Positions 40,501 through 49,012 of a stretch of DNA of 64,000 bases are shown here, in pieces (position 1 is the first letter of the stretch; each line of letters opens with the position of its first letter). The position numbers and the translations under genes were made by a program. Below the pieces are notes generated by a model. It saw only the letters and a list, made by a program, of their open reading frames with translations. It was not told the origin of the DNA and did no database searches. This DNA is from Azonexus hydrophilus DSM 23864 (lineage in GTDB: Bacteria > Pseudomonadota > Gammaproteobacteria > Burkholderiales > Rhodocyclaceae), in contig NZ_AUCE01000013.1 in NCBI RefSeq assembly GCF_000429605.1, positions 62,001 to 126,000 on the forward strand. Direction: 5' to 3'.

Positions 40501-40508
40501 TGTCGAAC

Positions 40509-41180
40509 ATGCGAATTCTGATTGCCGAAGACGATGCGATCATCGCCGACGGTCTGAGCCGTTCCCTGCGCCAGGCCGGCTACGCGGTGGATTGGGCAGC
40601 CAATGGCCTGGATGCCGACACCGCGTTGCTGACCGTCGAATACGACCTGCTGATCCTCGATCTCGGCCTGCCCAAACTGTCCGGCCTGGAAGTGCTCAAG
40701 CGACTGCGTTCGCGCAATTCGCAGTTGCCTGTGCTGATCCTGACCGCACTTGACGGCACCCACGACCGGGTCAAGGGCCTGGACCTGGGCGCTGACGATT
40801 ACATGGTCAAACCGTTCGAGCTGGCCGAACTGGAAGCCCGGGTCCGCGCCCTGACGCGGCGCTCGGCCGGGACAGCGCCAACCATCCAGTGTGGTTCGCT
40901 GAGTTACGATCAGGTCGGTCGGGTAGCCAATATCGACGGTTCGCCGCTGGAGTTGTCGGCGCGCGAAGTCGGTCTGCTCGAAGTGCTGCTGTCGCGCATG
41001 GGGCGCCTGGTCAGCAAGGACCAACTGGTCGATCACCTGTGCGGCTGGGGCGAGGAAGTGAGCCACAACGCGATCGAGGTGTACGTCCATCGCCTGCGCA
41101 AGAAGCTGGAGCCCGGCGGCGTCAAGATTGCCACCGTGCGTGGCCTGGGCTATTGCCTTGAACGACCGCAAGGCGAGTAA
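40509..41180 (+). CDS. OmpR-family response regulator (TctD/QseB-like)
   Basis: 223 residues from the ATG at 40509, 8 bases after GGGGGGAG. The receiver domain (1-120) has the acidic pair EDD, the phospho-acceptor Asp in DLLILDLGLPKLSG and the switch Lys in DYMVKPFELAEL. The C-terminal winged helix (about 130-223) ends with IEVYVHRLRKKL and ATVRGLGYCLE. It pairs with the kinase encoded next. Confidence 0.93.
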   Translation: MRILIAEDDAIIADGLSRSLRQAGYAVDWAANGLDADTALLTVEYDLLILDLGLPKLSGLEVLKRLRSRNSQLPVLILTALDGTHDRVKGLDLGADDYMVKPFELAELEARVRALTRRSAGTAPTIQCGSLSYDQVGRVANIDGSPLELSAREVGLLEVLLSRMGRLVSKDQLVDHLCGWGEEVSHNAIEVYVHRLRKKLEPGGVKIATVRGLGYCLERPQGE

Positions 41181-42675
41181 CCCGCCCGGCGCCAGCGGCC
41201 CGCTGTCGCCGGAAACCGAGCGTTCGCTGTTCGGCGAGATTCTCGACTGGATGCTCGCGCCCCTGTTGTTCGTCTGGCCGCTGAGCATCGCCTTCACGCA
41301 CTACTTTGCCAATAACGTTGCCAACTTTCCCTACGACCAGTCACTGCGCGAGCACGTCGCCACCATCAGCCGGCAGGTGCAACTGGTCGATGGCAAGCCG
41401 GTGCTCTCCCTGCACGCGACAACGCGTGCCATGCTGCGGGCCGACGAACTCGACAGCGTCTATTTCCATGTCCTGACTCAGGATAAAAAACTGCTTGCCG
41501 GCGACCTCGATTTGCCGGTGCCCGAATTCCCCGGGCAAGCCGAGATGGTGCCCGGCGAAATCTACTTCCGCGACATGGAGTACAAGGGCCAGGATATTCG
41601 TGTCGCCTATTCCTTCATTGCCGAGCCGCAGGCTCCGGTCGAGGAGTGGGTGCTGGTCGAGGTCGCCGAAACAACCGAGAAACGCACGCAGCTGGCCAAC
41701 CGCATCGTCGCCAGCGTGATCCTGCCGCAATTCATCATCATCCCGCTGGCCGTCATGCTGGTCTGGTTCGGCCTGTCGCGCGGCCTGCGGCCGCTGACCC
41801 GGCTGCGCAACACCATCGAGGACCGCGACCCCGCCGACCTGTCACCGATTGCCACGCGCCGCGTGCCGGAAGAACTGGAGCCGCTGGTCGAGGCGTTCAA
41901 CGAAATGCTCGAGCGGATGAAGCGCAACGTCGAGGCGCAGCAGCGTTTCGTCGCTGACGCTGCGCACCAGATGCGTACGCCCTTGACCGGGCTGAAGACC
42001 CAGGCCCAGTTTGCCGTCCGCGAAACCGACCCGGCCGCCCTGCGCCACGCCTTGCGCCAGATCGCCACCGGCGTCGACCGGGCCGGTCGCCTGGTCAATC
42101 AGTTGCTGACGCTGGCGCGGACCGAAGGCAGTGAAATCGGCCAGCAGAAACACGAACCGACGGACCTCGCGCTGCTGGTTCGCGAGGTGGTCGAGGACTG
42201 GGTCATCGTTGCCCTGGAAAAGAGCATCGACCTGGGTTTCGAGTCGGCCGGCAAGGCCATGATCACCGGCAATCCCTTCCTGTTGCGCGAGCTGGCCAAG
42301 AACCTGATCGACAACGCCATCCGCTACACGCCGCCCGGCGGCCACGTGACCTGCCGCATCATCGACACCGGCAAGACCGTATTGCTTGAAGTCGAGGATG
42401 ACGGGGTGGGCATTTCGCCCGAACAGGCGGAACTGGTGTTCGAGCGTTTCTACCGCGTCGACGATGCGGCCGGCGAGGGCAGCGGCCTGGGTCTGGCCAT
42501 CGTCCAGGAAATCGCCAACCAGCACGATGCCCGTGCCACGCTGCGCCCGAATCCGCGCGGCAAGGGGGCGGTTGCCCGGGTGGCCTTCGCCACCTGGTAC
42601 CCGCCGCTGCCGCCACCGAACCCACCGGATGACTACGCCGAACTCTACCGGCAGTCGCCGCCGCTCGGTCCCTGA
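41158..42675 (+). CDS. Sensor histidine kinase (TctE/QseC-like)
   Basis: 505 residues if the TTG at 41158 is the start; no ATG occurs before the first membrane helix, so the start is uncertain, but it must overlap the regulator gene. Two helices (about 34-52 and 190-212) flank a periplasmic TctE-type domain. HAMP, HisKA (DAAHQMRTPLTGLKTQ) and HATPase (NLIDNAIRYTPPGG, DDGVGISPEQ, GSGLGLAIVQEI) follow. TctE relatives often sense tricarboxylates or other carboxylates; the neighbouring acetate permease gene makes a carboxylate signal plausible. Confidence 0.92.
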   Translation: MNDRKASNPPGASGPLSPETERSLFGEILDWMLAPLLFVWPLSIAFTHYFANNVANFPYDQSLREHVATISRQVQLVDGKPVLSLHATTRAMLRADELDSVYFHVLTQDKKLLAGDLDLPVPEFPGQAEMVPGEIYFRDMEYKGQDIRVAYSFIAEPQAPVEEWVLVEVAETTEKRTQLANRIVASVILPQFIIIPLAVMLVWFGLSRGLRPLTRLRNTIEDRDPADLSPIATRRVPEELEPLVEAFNEMLERMKRNVEAQQRFVADAAHQMRTPLTGLKTQAQFAVRETDPAALRHALRQIATGVDRAGRLVNQLLTLARTEGSEIGQQKHEPTDLALLVREVVEDWVIVALEKSIDLGFESAGKAMITGNPFLLRELAKNLIDNAIRYTPPGGHVTCRIIDTGKTVLLEVEDDGVGISPEQAELVFERFYRVDDAAGEGSGLGLAIVQEIANQHDARATLRPNPRGKGAVARVAFATWYPPLPPPNPPDDYAELYRQSPPLGP

Positions 42676-42707
42676 CGCCGGGAGTCCTGAAAATCTGCGC
42701 AATGCCC

Positions 42708-42736
42708 TTGCAGAGCCCCGGGGCTATCGCTATAAT
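42708..42736 (+). promoter_or_regulatory. Promoter of tRNA-Phe
   Basis: TTGCAG, a 17-bp spacer and a perfect TATAAT lie 12 bp before the tRNA 5' end. Confidence 0.75.
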
Positions 42737-42748
42737 GCGCGCTCTTTA

Positions 42749-42824
42749 GGCCAATTAGCTCAGTTGGTAGAGCAGCGGATTGAAAATCCGCGTGTCCGTG
42801 GTTCGATTCCGCGATTGGCCACCA
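42749..42824 (+). tRNA. tRNA-Phe (anticodon GAA)
   Basis: 76 nt with encoded CCA. Acceptor GGCCAAT pairs with ATTGGCC. The anticodon stem GCGGA/TCCGC encloses TTGAAAA with anticodon GAA. The D loop AGCTCAGTTGGTAGAGC and the T loop GTTCGATTC are standard. Confidence 0.97.
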
Positions 42825-42833
42825 GAATGCCAG

Positions 42834-42869
42834 AAGCCCCTGATTGCCCCGCAGTCGGGGGCTTTTGCT
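42834..42869 (+). terminator. Terminator after tRNA-Phe
   Basis: AAGCCCC (42834-42840) pairs with GGGGCTT (42858-42864), followed by a broken T tract (TTTTGCTTT). Confidence 0.6.
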
Positions 42870-42934
42870 TTAGCAGCTTCCCCGCCCGGTGCCGGGGGGC
42901 TGACAGCGGGTTTTGCCCTCGCTATGATGCAGCC

Positions 42935-43135
42935 ATGATCAAGTGGAATCCGCAACCCGGCAGTCTGGCGCTCTACGTCGGCAGGACGCGGGCGCAGACG
43001 CGTAACGTGATCGTCGTCGCCGAGGCGAGGGCGGGGCGGATGGTGGTCGATGCCATCGGGCGCAAAGGTGTCAATGTGCGCCTGACGGTGAGTCGCGACA
43101 GCTTGCGCGAGCCGCAGCCCGATCTGTTCGTCTGA
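42935..43135 (+). CDS. Small protein of unknown function
   Basis: 66 residues from an ATG at 42935 (MIKWNPQPGSLALYVGRTRAQ), ending LREPQPDLFV. It is basic with a predicted beta-rich core (NVIVVAEARAGRMVVDAIG). Not recognised. It sits between tRNA-Phe and sixA on the same strand with in-frame codon use like its neighbours, which favours a real gene over chance. Confidence 0.5.
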   Translation: MIKWNPQPGSLALYVGRTRAQTRNVIVVAEARAGRMVVDAIGRKGVNVRLTVSRDSLREPQPDLFV

Positions 43136-43197
43136 TTGCCGTTGCAATGCCGACGTAACATTGCGCTGGCATGATGCCGGCTTTTCCGGAGATGACC

Positions 43198-43653
43198 ATG
43201 GATCTGTTGCTGTGGCGCCATGCCGAAGCCGAGGATGGCGAAGACGATCTGAAACGCCGCTTGACCGAACGCGGTGAAAAGCAGGCCAGGCGCATGGCGT
43301 CCTGGCTGCACGAAAACCTGCCCAAGGATTTGCGTATCGTCGTCAGTCCGGCGATCCGCACCCAGCAGACAGCGCAGGCCCTCAAACTGCCATTCGAAAC
43401 CCAGCGCAAGATCGGCCCCGATGCCTGCGTGTCGGAACTGATCGCCGCATCGGGCTGGCCCGATGCGCGTGGTTCGGTGCTGATCGTCGGCCATCAGCCC
43501 TCGCTCGGGCGCTTGGCCTCGCTGCTGCTGGCCGGCCATGAAGCCGACTGGAGCATCAAGAAGGGGGCAATCTGGTGGTTGAGCAACCGCCTGCGCCAGG
43601 GTGAAACGCAGACCGTGCTGCGCGCGGTGATTCCGGTCGAATTGCTGGACTAG
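43198..43653 (+). CDS. sixA: Phosphohistidine phosphatase SixA
   Basis: 151 residues from the ATG at 43198, 6 bases after CCGGAG. The phosphatase motif LLLWRHAEAED begins the protein, and VVSPAIRTQQTAQAL and IVGHQPSLGRLASLL complete the histidine phosphatase pattern. SixA removes phosphate from histidine of phosphotransfer proteins such as NPr or ArcB. It is 58 bases upstream of ppk2. Confidence 0.92.
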   Translation: MDLLLWRHAEAEDGEDDLKRRLTERGEKQARRMASWLHENLPKDLRIVVSPAIRTQQTAQALKLPFETQRKIGPDACVSELIAASGWPDARGSVLIVGHQPSLGRLASLLLAGHEADWSIKKGAIWWLSNRLRQGETQTVLRAVIPVELLD

Positions 43654-43711
43654 ACAAGCGCCGCCCATAGGCGTGAAATAGACCCTTTGGCAATCAAGAC
43701 AAGGGGCATCC

Positions 43712-44821
43712 ATGGTTACAGCGAAAAAGAAGACGGCCACCACCACGGCCGCAGCACCGGCAACGCGCACCCGCGCCACCCGTCAACGCGCGGTCGCCAG
43801 CGGCGACGTGCCGCCGGTGCAGACGCCGGCCGGGATCGAGGGCTTTTCCGTGCACAATGCCGTCGATGCGGCCCAGGAGGCCAAAATGGCGGCGATGCGC
43901 GACATCCTCGCCAATTCGCCGGCCGAGGAAGCGCTGACGCTGCTCAAGAGCCTGCTCAAGCAGCAGCGTATCGTGGTCGATGACGCCATCGTCAACCCGG
44001 ACGAGGAACTGGCCAAGGACTGGCGCGAAGGCGGTTATCCGTACAAGAACCTGATGCAGCGCGCCAACTACGAGCGCCAGAAATACCGGCTGCAGGTCGA
44101 GTTGCTGAAGTTGCAGGCCTGGGTCAAGGAAACCGGGCAGAAAGTGGTGATCCTGTTCGAAGGCCGCGACGCGGCAGGTAAGGGGGGCACCATCAAGCGT
44201 TTCATGGAACACCTGAATCCACGGGGGGCACGCGTCGTCGCGCTGGAAAAGCCGTCCGAGATCGAGCGTGGCCAATGGTACTTCCAGCGTTACGTGCAGC
44301 ATCTGCCGACCAATGGCGAGATCGTGCTGTTCGACCGTTCCTGGTACAACCGGGCCGGCGTCGAGCGGGTCATGGGCTTCTGTTCCGACCAGGAGTACGG
44401 CGAATTCGTCCGCCAGGCGCCGGAATTCGAACGCATGCTGGTACGCAACGGCACCCACCTGATCAAGTTCTGGTTCTCGGTCAGCCAGGAGGAACAGCGC
44501 CGCCGTTTCCGCGAGCGCAAGGTGCACCCGCTCAAGCAGTGGAAGCTGTCGCCGATCGACATGGCTTCGCTCGACAAGTGGCACGACTACACCAAGGCCA
44601 AGGAGGCGATGTTCTTCCACACCGATACGGCGGATTCGCCGTGGACGGTGATCAAGTCGAACTGCAAGAAGCGCGCACGCCTGAATGCCTTGCGCTACGT
44701 GCTGCACAAACTGCCGTATGCGAACAAGGACACGGCGCGGATCGGCAATCTCGACCCGCTGATCGTCGGCCGTGCCAACGTCGTCTATGAACGCGGCGAG
44801 CAGTCGGTGGCGCTGATTTAA
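43712..44821 (+). CDS. ppk2: Polyphosphate kinase 2
   Basis: 369 residues. A basic, low-complexity Lys/Thr/Ala tail (about 1-30) precedes the PPK2 domain with Walker A FEGRDAAGKGGTIKRF (149-164), lid DRSWYNRAGVERVMGF and the conserved HPLKQWKLSPID. The single-domain layout suits class I PPK2, which uses polyphosphate to phosphorylate nucleoside diphosphates. Its stop overlaps the stop of the convergent thioesterase gene by 4 bases. Confidence 0.94.
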   Translation: MVTAKKKTATTTAAAPATRTRATRQRAVASGDVPPVQTPAGIEGFSVHNAVDAAQEAKMAAMRDILANSPAEEALTLLKSLLKQQRIVVDDAIVNPDEELAKDWREGGYPYKNLMQRANYERQKYRLQVELLKLQAWVKETGQKVVILFEGRDAAGKGGTIKRFMEHLNPRGARVVALEKPSEIERGQWYFQRYVQHLPTNGEIVLFDRSWYNRAGVERVMGFCSDQEYGEFVRQAPEFERMLVRNGTHLIKFWFSVSQEEQRRRFRERKVHPLKQWKLSPIDMASLDKWHDYTKAKEAMFFHTDTADSPWTVIKSNCKKRARLNALRYVLHKLPYANKDTARIGNLDPLIVGRANVVYERGEQSVALI

Positions 44822-45309
44822 CTGACCACGTAAGCGGCGCTGCCGGTTGCGATCAGCAGCCCGCTTTCATTCTCCAGCGTCATCTGGATCGAGGCGATGC
44901 GCCCGCCGAGGCGGGTGATCCGTCCGGTGGCCGTGAATTGCTTGCCGATGCCCTGATGCAGGAAGTCGGTACGCAGGTCGATGGTGCCGATGCGGCCGAA
45001 GCGGTGCGCCACCTGCTCAGCGGATTCGCCGGCGAACTTCTCGGCGATGCCGACAACGGCTGCAAAACCGCCGACGGTATCGAGGACGGCGGCAATGGCG
45101 CCGCCGTGCAGCCGGCCGTAGAGGTAATGGCCGACCAGTTCGGGGCGCATGTCGAAAACCAGTTGCGGTGCGGCTGGATCGAAGGAAGCGACCTTGAGGC
45201 CGAGCACTTCGTTGAAACTGATGCGGTGTTCGAACATCTCGCGCAGCGTGGCTTCGAGTCGCTGCTGCTCTGCGGCGGAGCGGCGTGGGGTCAGTGCTAC
45301 AGGCGTCAT
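44818..45309 (-). CDS. Hotdog-fold thioesterase family protein
   Basis: 163 residues. The signature GRLHGGAIAAVLDTVGG sits in the central helix of the hotdog fold, followed by TIDLRTDFLHQGIGKQFT. It is related to PaaI/YiiD-C type acyl-CoA thioesterases; the substrate is unknown. It is the last conserved chromosomal gene before the accessory island begins to its right. Confidence 0.85.
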   Translation of the reverse strand: MTPVALTPRRSAAEQQRLEATLREMFEHRISFNEVLGLKVASFDPAAPQLVFDMRPELVGHYLYGRLHGGAIAAVLDTVGGFAAVVGIAEKFAGESAEQVAHRFGRIGTIDLRTDFLHQGIGKQFTATGRITRLGGRIASIQMTLENESGLLIATGSAAYVVS

Positions 45310-45555
45310 GGTTGTTTTTGGGCTCCGGGGAAAAGTATTATCTCCAGACCCTCTCCAGAGTGCAATTTTTGAACTTCATGGTTGAGTTGAACAAACGCTC
45401 TGAAGAGCTCCCATTCCTGACTGTCACACTCAAGGGGGGGGCTCCGGGGGTCTCGCTTGGTATCGACGATAAATTTGTCATTGACATGGAACGCTGTACG
45501 GGTAATGTAAACTGCTTTAGAATTCTGACAGATTTGAATGGAATTTTAGGCAGAT
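45310..45555 (+). other. Spacer at the left edge of the accessory island
   Basis: This 246-bp spacer is visibly poorer in GC than its surroundings. An open frame from about 45378 (MVELNKRSEELPFLTVTLKGG...) runs to a TAG at 45596, across the start of the next gene. I do not recognise it, and it may be a gene remnant. It contains a run of eight G (45434-45441) and a perfect -35 hexamer TTGACA (45481-45486) with only a weak -10 (TAATGT) 16 bp on, possibly the island promoter. Confidence 0.35.
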
Positions 45556-46016
45556 ATGGCTCGGTCCCTTTCCTTTACCGTCAAGGATGTGTGTAGCGCT
45601 CTGGGTGGTCTATGCCGATCGCGCGCCCATGCGTGGACTCAGTTGCCTCCTTTTTCCCTGATTGAAACTACGGAGCGGAGCGGAGCGCGCGTCGCTTCGA
45701 CATTGCCGACTTGCTCGCCATGGCTGTCCTGCAAACGCTGGAAGATCGCTTTTGCGTCAAGAGCCGATTGCTGGGGCGATTATCCGGCGGTATTCATCGT
45801 TACCTGTCTGAGCCAAAGGCTGTAAGTGCTGAGGAATGGGTTTTCATTCGCCTTGAGGACGGAATGACGCGCAGAATTGATGCCGCGCCGATTTGCGAAC
45901 CTGGTTGGGTTCTGGATATGGCGGAAGAGCGTAACCGTATCAATGTATACCTCGGTATCGCTCCGCCCCAGCGCGAATTGCCGCTGGTTGCTGATGTGCT
46001 TGTCCAAGCTAGATGA
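45556..46016 (+). pseudogene. Helix-turn-helix regulator, split by a 5-bp repeat frameshift
   Basis: The first frame from the ATG at 45556 gives an HTH-like start (LSFTVKDVCSALGG, then SRAHAWTQLPPFSLIETTERS). It loses sense after a tandem CGGAG x3 (45671-45685). A second frame then continues with RRFDIADLLAMAVLQTLEDRF and runs to 46016. Deleting one CGGAG joins the two into one 151-residue protein with continuous character. It resembles MerR-like DNA-binding starts; the family is not identified. The stop overlaps the methyltransferase ATG (ATGA), so it is the first gene of the module. Confidence 0.75.
45671..45685 (+). repeat. Pentanucleotide tandem repeat CGGAG x3
   Basis: Three exact copies of CGGAG inside the regulator gene, followed by CG. 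Copy number decides the reading frame: three copies put the two halves out of frame, two copies restore it. Confidence 0.9.
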
Positions 46017-49012
46017 GAACAACCCTCGACCGACTCGGAGACTTCGGCGCACGTCCGGTTGATTGTGTCGAACTGCACCGCCAGGACGATCCTCGTCTGC
46101 TGCGTTATGTCGACCTCATTCGCGGTGGCTCATCTCCCATGGTCGACACGGTTATAGAAAACAAAGCGCAAGCGCTGCTCTATGTCGTTGATGTGGCACG
46201 ACTGAGCGGCTTGGCCGACAGCGCTCGTTATATCGCCGAGCTACGCCGCAAGTTGGCCATGCGTGGCGACCCCGCTTGGCTTGGCGTGCTGCGCCTCGGT
46301 CGCCTGGATATCTACGCAACGGATCTCCGTCCCGTACCGGATTCCAAGCCTGTCTCCTTTTTCGCCGACCAAGCCGATGCCCTCGGTGTCCTCGCCAGGC
46401 TCGCTTACGGTGAAAATCTGGCCCAGCCGTCTGAACTGCTGCTGCGTAGCGTGCTCTTCGGGCTGATGACGGACGCCAGTCAGGAATTGAAAGAGATGGG
46501 CATGTCGACCAGCGAAAGCATCGCGTTGACCGGACGAGCCCTGTTTTTCCGCTACCTGATAGGGCGCGGGATTATCAAGCAACATCATCTGAGCGCCATT
46601 TCACCCAGTGCGCAATCACTGGAGATGTGTTTCGCCAGTGAAGATTGCCTGGTTGAAACCAACGCCTGGCTGGACCAGACCTTCAATGGCGACCTGCTGA
46701 AACTGCCCACGCAGAATTACCGGGAATATTTTCGCTATCTTTTTCTGCAGCTTGGGCAAGGCCTCAGTCGTCCCCTTGAGGCCATCCTCGGTCTGGACAT
46801 GCCGCGCGCTCCCGGTGCTTCACAACGGTCGCTGAACTGGGGAGACCTGGATTTTGACCATCTGCCAATCGGTCTCCTGAGCGAAACTTACGAAGAATTG
46901 ATGTGCCGCTTCGATGCAGAGACTCGGCACGATACCAGCGTCTATTACACCCCGGCGCATATTGCCGAATACATGGTTGACGAAGCTTTCCATCGGCATC
47001 CGGCCGGTGCGGCGGCAAGGGTGCTCGACCCGGCATGCGGCGCGGGTGTCTTTCTGGTTGCGAGCTTCCGCAAGCTCGCAGAACTGTATTTTGCGGAAAC
47101 TGGGCGACGCCCTGAACGCGCTGCCTTGCGGCACATATTGAATGAGCAATTGGTCGGCTTTGACATCAATGCCCACGCGCGCATGCTTGCCGCCTTGGCC
47201 TTGTATCTCACCGCGCTGGAGCTCGACCCCGACCCAGCCCCGGTCGAAGAACTGACTTTCAGCAAACTGGAGGGCAAGGTCTTGATTGACGTTGCCGATC
47301 CTGATGCCGATCCGTGCTCTATCCGCCCCATGGCCGGTAGCATGGGCGATCATGTGTCGGCGCAATATCGTTCAGCCTTCGATCTGGTCATCGGCAATCC
47401 ACCTTGGACCAGCCTCAAGCCCGCCTATGCCGCGATAGACCGGACGTTTACAAAACGCTGCCGTGCCATCGCCGCACAACGGGGTCTGCTCGATCTCTAC
47501 CGTACCTATAAAAATCCGGATCAGGTGACCGACCTGCCCTTCATATGGGGGGCCATGGATTGGGCAAGGCCGGGTGGACGTATCGCACTGGCCTTGGCGG
47601 GGCGTTGGCTGTTCAAGATGTCGCCAGCCGGATTTTCTGCCCGTAGCGCGATTTTCCGGGCTTTGTCCATCACCGGTATTCTGAATGGCGCATCCGTTCG
47701 TCAGACCCGGGTTTGGCCCAATGTCGATCAGCCTTTCTGTCTGCTGTTTGCGGACAATCAAGTGCCTCAGGCTGGAGATCAGTTCGTTCTGGTCAGCCCC
47801 GACGATCAACCCGGACTCAGCGAAAAAGGACGCATGCGGATTGATGCCAGTGATGCTGTGCCGATCGCACTTGATCTGGTTACCAAACAAGCGGCGCTGA
47901 TCAAGACCTTGTATCGGGGTTCCGTGCTTGATGCCGCTATTGTTCAGCGCATTCACGAACGGGCAAAGACTTCCCTCGGTGAATACTGGAATCACGAGCA
48001 CGGATTGCTACGTGGGCAGGGGTATCAAGTCGCCAAGCGAACAGATGATGACTCGTTTCTTGAGGGTTACCCGACGCTGGGTGCCCGCTATGAGAGGCAT
48101 CCTTTTGTGGTCCAGACTGATACGCTGACGCCCTACCAGCCTGGCGGCTTGCAATGGCCACGGAGCCCGGAAATCTATCGGGCACCATTAGTTTTGGTCC
48201 GCGAAGGATACAAATCAGACCGCAATCAAGGTCGCGCACTGCTCAGCCTTTCGAACATCGCCTATTCGGAATCGTATTACGGTTTCTCCGCCGCCAATCA
48301 CCCTGATGGCGAATTCCTGGCCAAGTACCTGCTTGTGCTGATGCACAGCCAGCTATTCGAATATTGGGCGCTAATGACCAGCGCCAAATTTGGCGTTGAG
48401 CGTGAATCCTTACAATTGCGCGATATCGATAGTTTCCCGTTTGTCGCGCCGGAATGCTTCAACGCAAGCTGCCGCGAGCAAATCGATCGCTGCGCGGTCG
48501 CCCTGCTTGATCGCCAACCCGATTGGGCTGAACTGGATCAGACGGTTGCTGCGATCTATGGTCTCGGCCATTACGATCGGGAAACCATCGGAGACACGCT
48601 CGCGACGCGTTCGCCTTTCCCTGCAATCAAACAGTTCGCTTCCAGCCCGGTAAGTCAGCACTGCGCCGAGCAATTCCGCGCTCGTCTGGCCGAGGAGCTA
48701 TCCAGCGTGTTGGCTGCAAGTGGATATCAGGTCCATGTCCAGCAACTTGCGGGCGATAGCCGACTTCCCTGGAAATTCATCGCTGTCTGCCTCGGGCAAT
48801 GCACGCTGCCAGAGGCTTTGCCACCCACATGGATCAAGCATGCCGACGACCTTGCCGTCAGCCGTATCACCGTCGTTGACGCTCATCAGCCGCTGATTGT
48901 CATCGGCCTGCTCGATCAGCGACGCTACTGGACCCACACCCAGACCAGACTGCTGGCCTCCGATATCCTGTGGGCGCACGGAGCCTTGCTTGAGGAGCGT
49001 GCCAAACGATGA
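46013..49012 (+). CDS. N6-adenine DNA methyltransferase (Eco57I-like, NPPW), restriction-modification type
   Basis: 999 residues. An unrecognised N-terminal third (1-300) includes VIENKAQALLYVVD, which faintly recalls a nuclease-type E-x-K strand. Then come the gamma-class methyltransferase motifs: SVYYTPAHIAEYMV (309-322), SAM motif LDPACGAGVFLV (338-349) and catalytic NPPW (462-465). The remaining about 500 residues would hold target recognition. It starts in ATGA overlap with the regulator and ends in ATGA overlap with the nuclease-like gene. Codon use and GC differ from the chromosome. Specificity cannot be predicted. Confidence 0.88.
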   Translation: MRTTLDRLGDFGARPVDCVELHRQDDPRLLRYVDLIRGGSSPMVDTVIENKAQALLYVVDVARLSGLADSARYIAELRRKLAMRGDPAWLGVLRLGRLDIYATDLRPVPDSKPVSFFADQADALGVLARLAYGENLAQPSELLLRSVLFGLMTDASQELKEMGMSTSESIALTGRALFFRYLIGRGIIKQHHLSAISPSAQSLEMCFASEDCLVETNAWLDQTFNGDLLKLPTQNYREYFRYLFLQLGQGLSRPLEAILGLDMPRAPGASQRSLNWGDLDFDHLPIGLLSETYEELMCRFDAETRHDTSVYYTPAHIAEYMVDEAFHRHPAGAAARVLDPACGAGVFLVASFRKLAELYFAETGRRPERAALRHILNEQLVGFDINAHARMLAALALYLTALELDPDPAPVEELTFSKLEGKVLIDVADPDADPCSIRPMAGSMGDHVSAQYRSAFDLVIGNPPWTSLKPAYAAIDRTFTKRCRAIAAQRGLLDLYRTYKNPDQVTDLPFIWGAMDWARPGGRIALALAGRWLFKMSPAGFSARSAIFRALSITGILNGASVRQTRVWPNVDQPFCLLFADNQVPQAGDQFVLVSPDDQPGLSEKGRMRIDASDAVPIALDLVTKQAALIKTLYRGSVLDAAIVQRIHERAKTSLGEYWNHEHGLLRGQGYQVAKRTDDDSFLEGYPTLGARYERHPFVVQTDTLTPYQPGGLQWPRSPEIYRAPLVLVREGYKSDRNQGRALLSLSNIAYSESYYGFSAANHPDGEFLAKYLLVLMHSQLFEYWALMTSAKFGVERESLQLRDIDSFPFVAPECFNASCREQIDRCAVALLDRQPDWAELDQTVAAIYGLGHYDRETIGDTLATRSPFPAIKQFASSPVSQHCAEQFRARLAEELSSVLAASGYQVHVQQLAGDSRLPWKFIAVCLGQCTLPEALPPTWIKHADDLAVSRITVVDAHQPLIVIGLLDQRRYWTHTQTRLLASDILWAHGALLEERAKR

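Noticed and set aside
46055..46200. Active nuclease domain at the methyltransferase N-terminus (type IIG)
   Set aside because: The ENK triplet is isolated, and no upstream PD or second acidic residue in the proper spacing is evident; left as unassigned.
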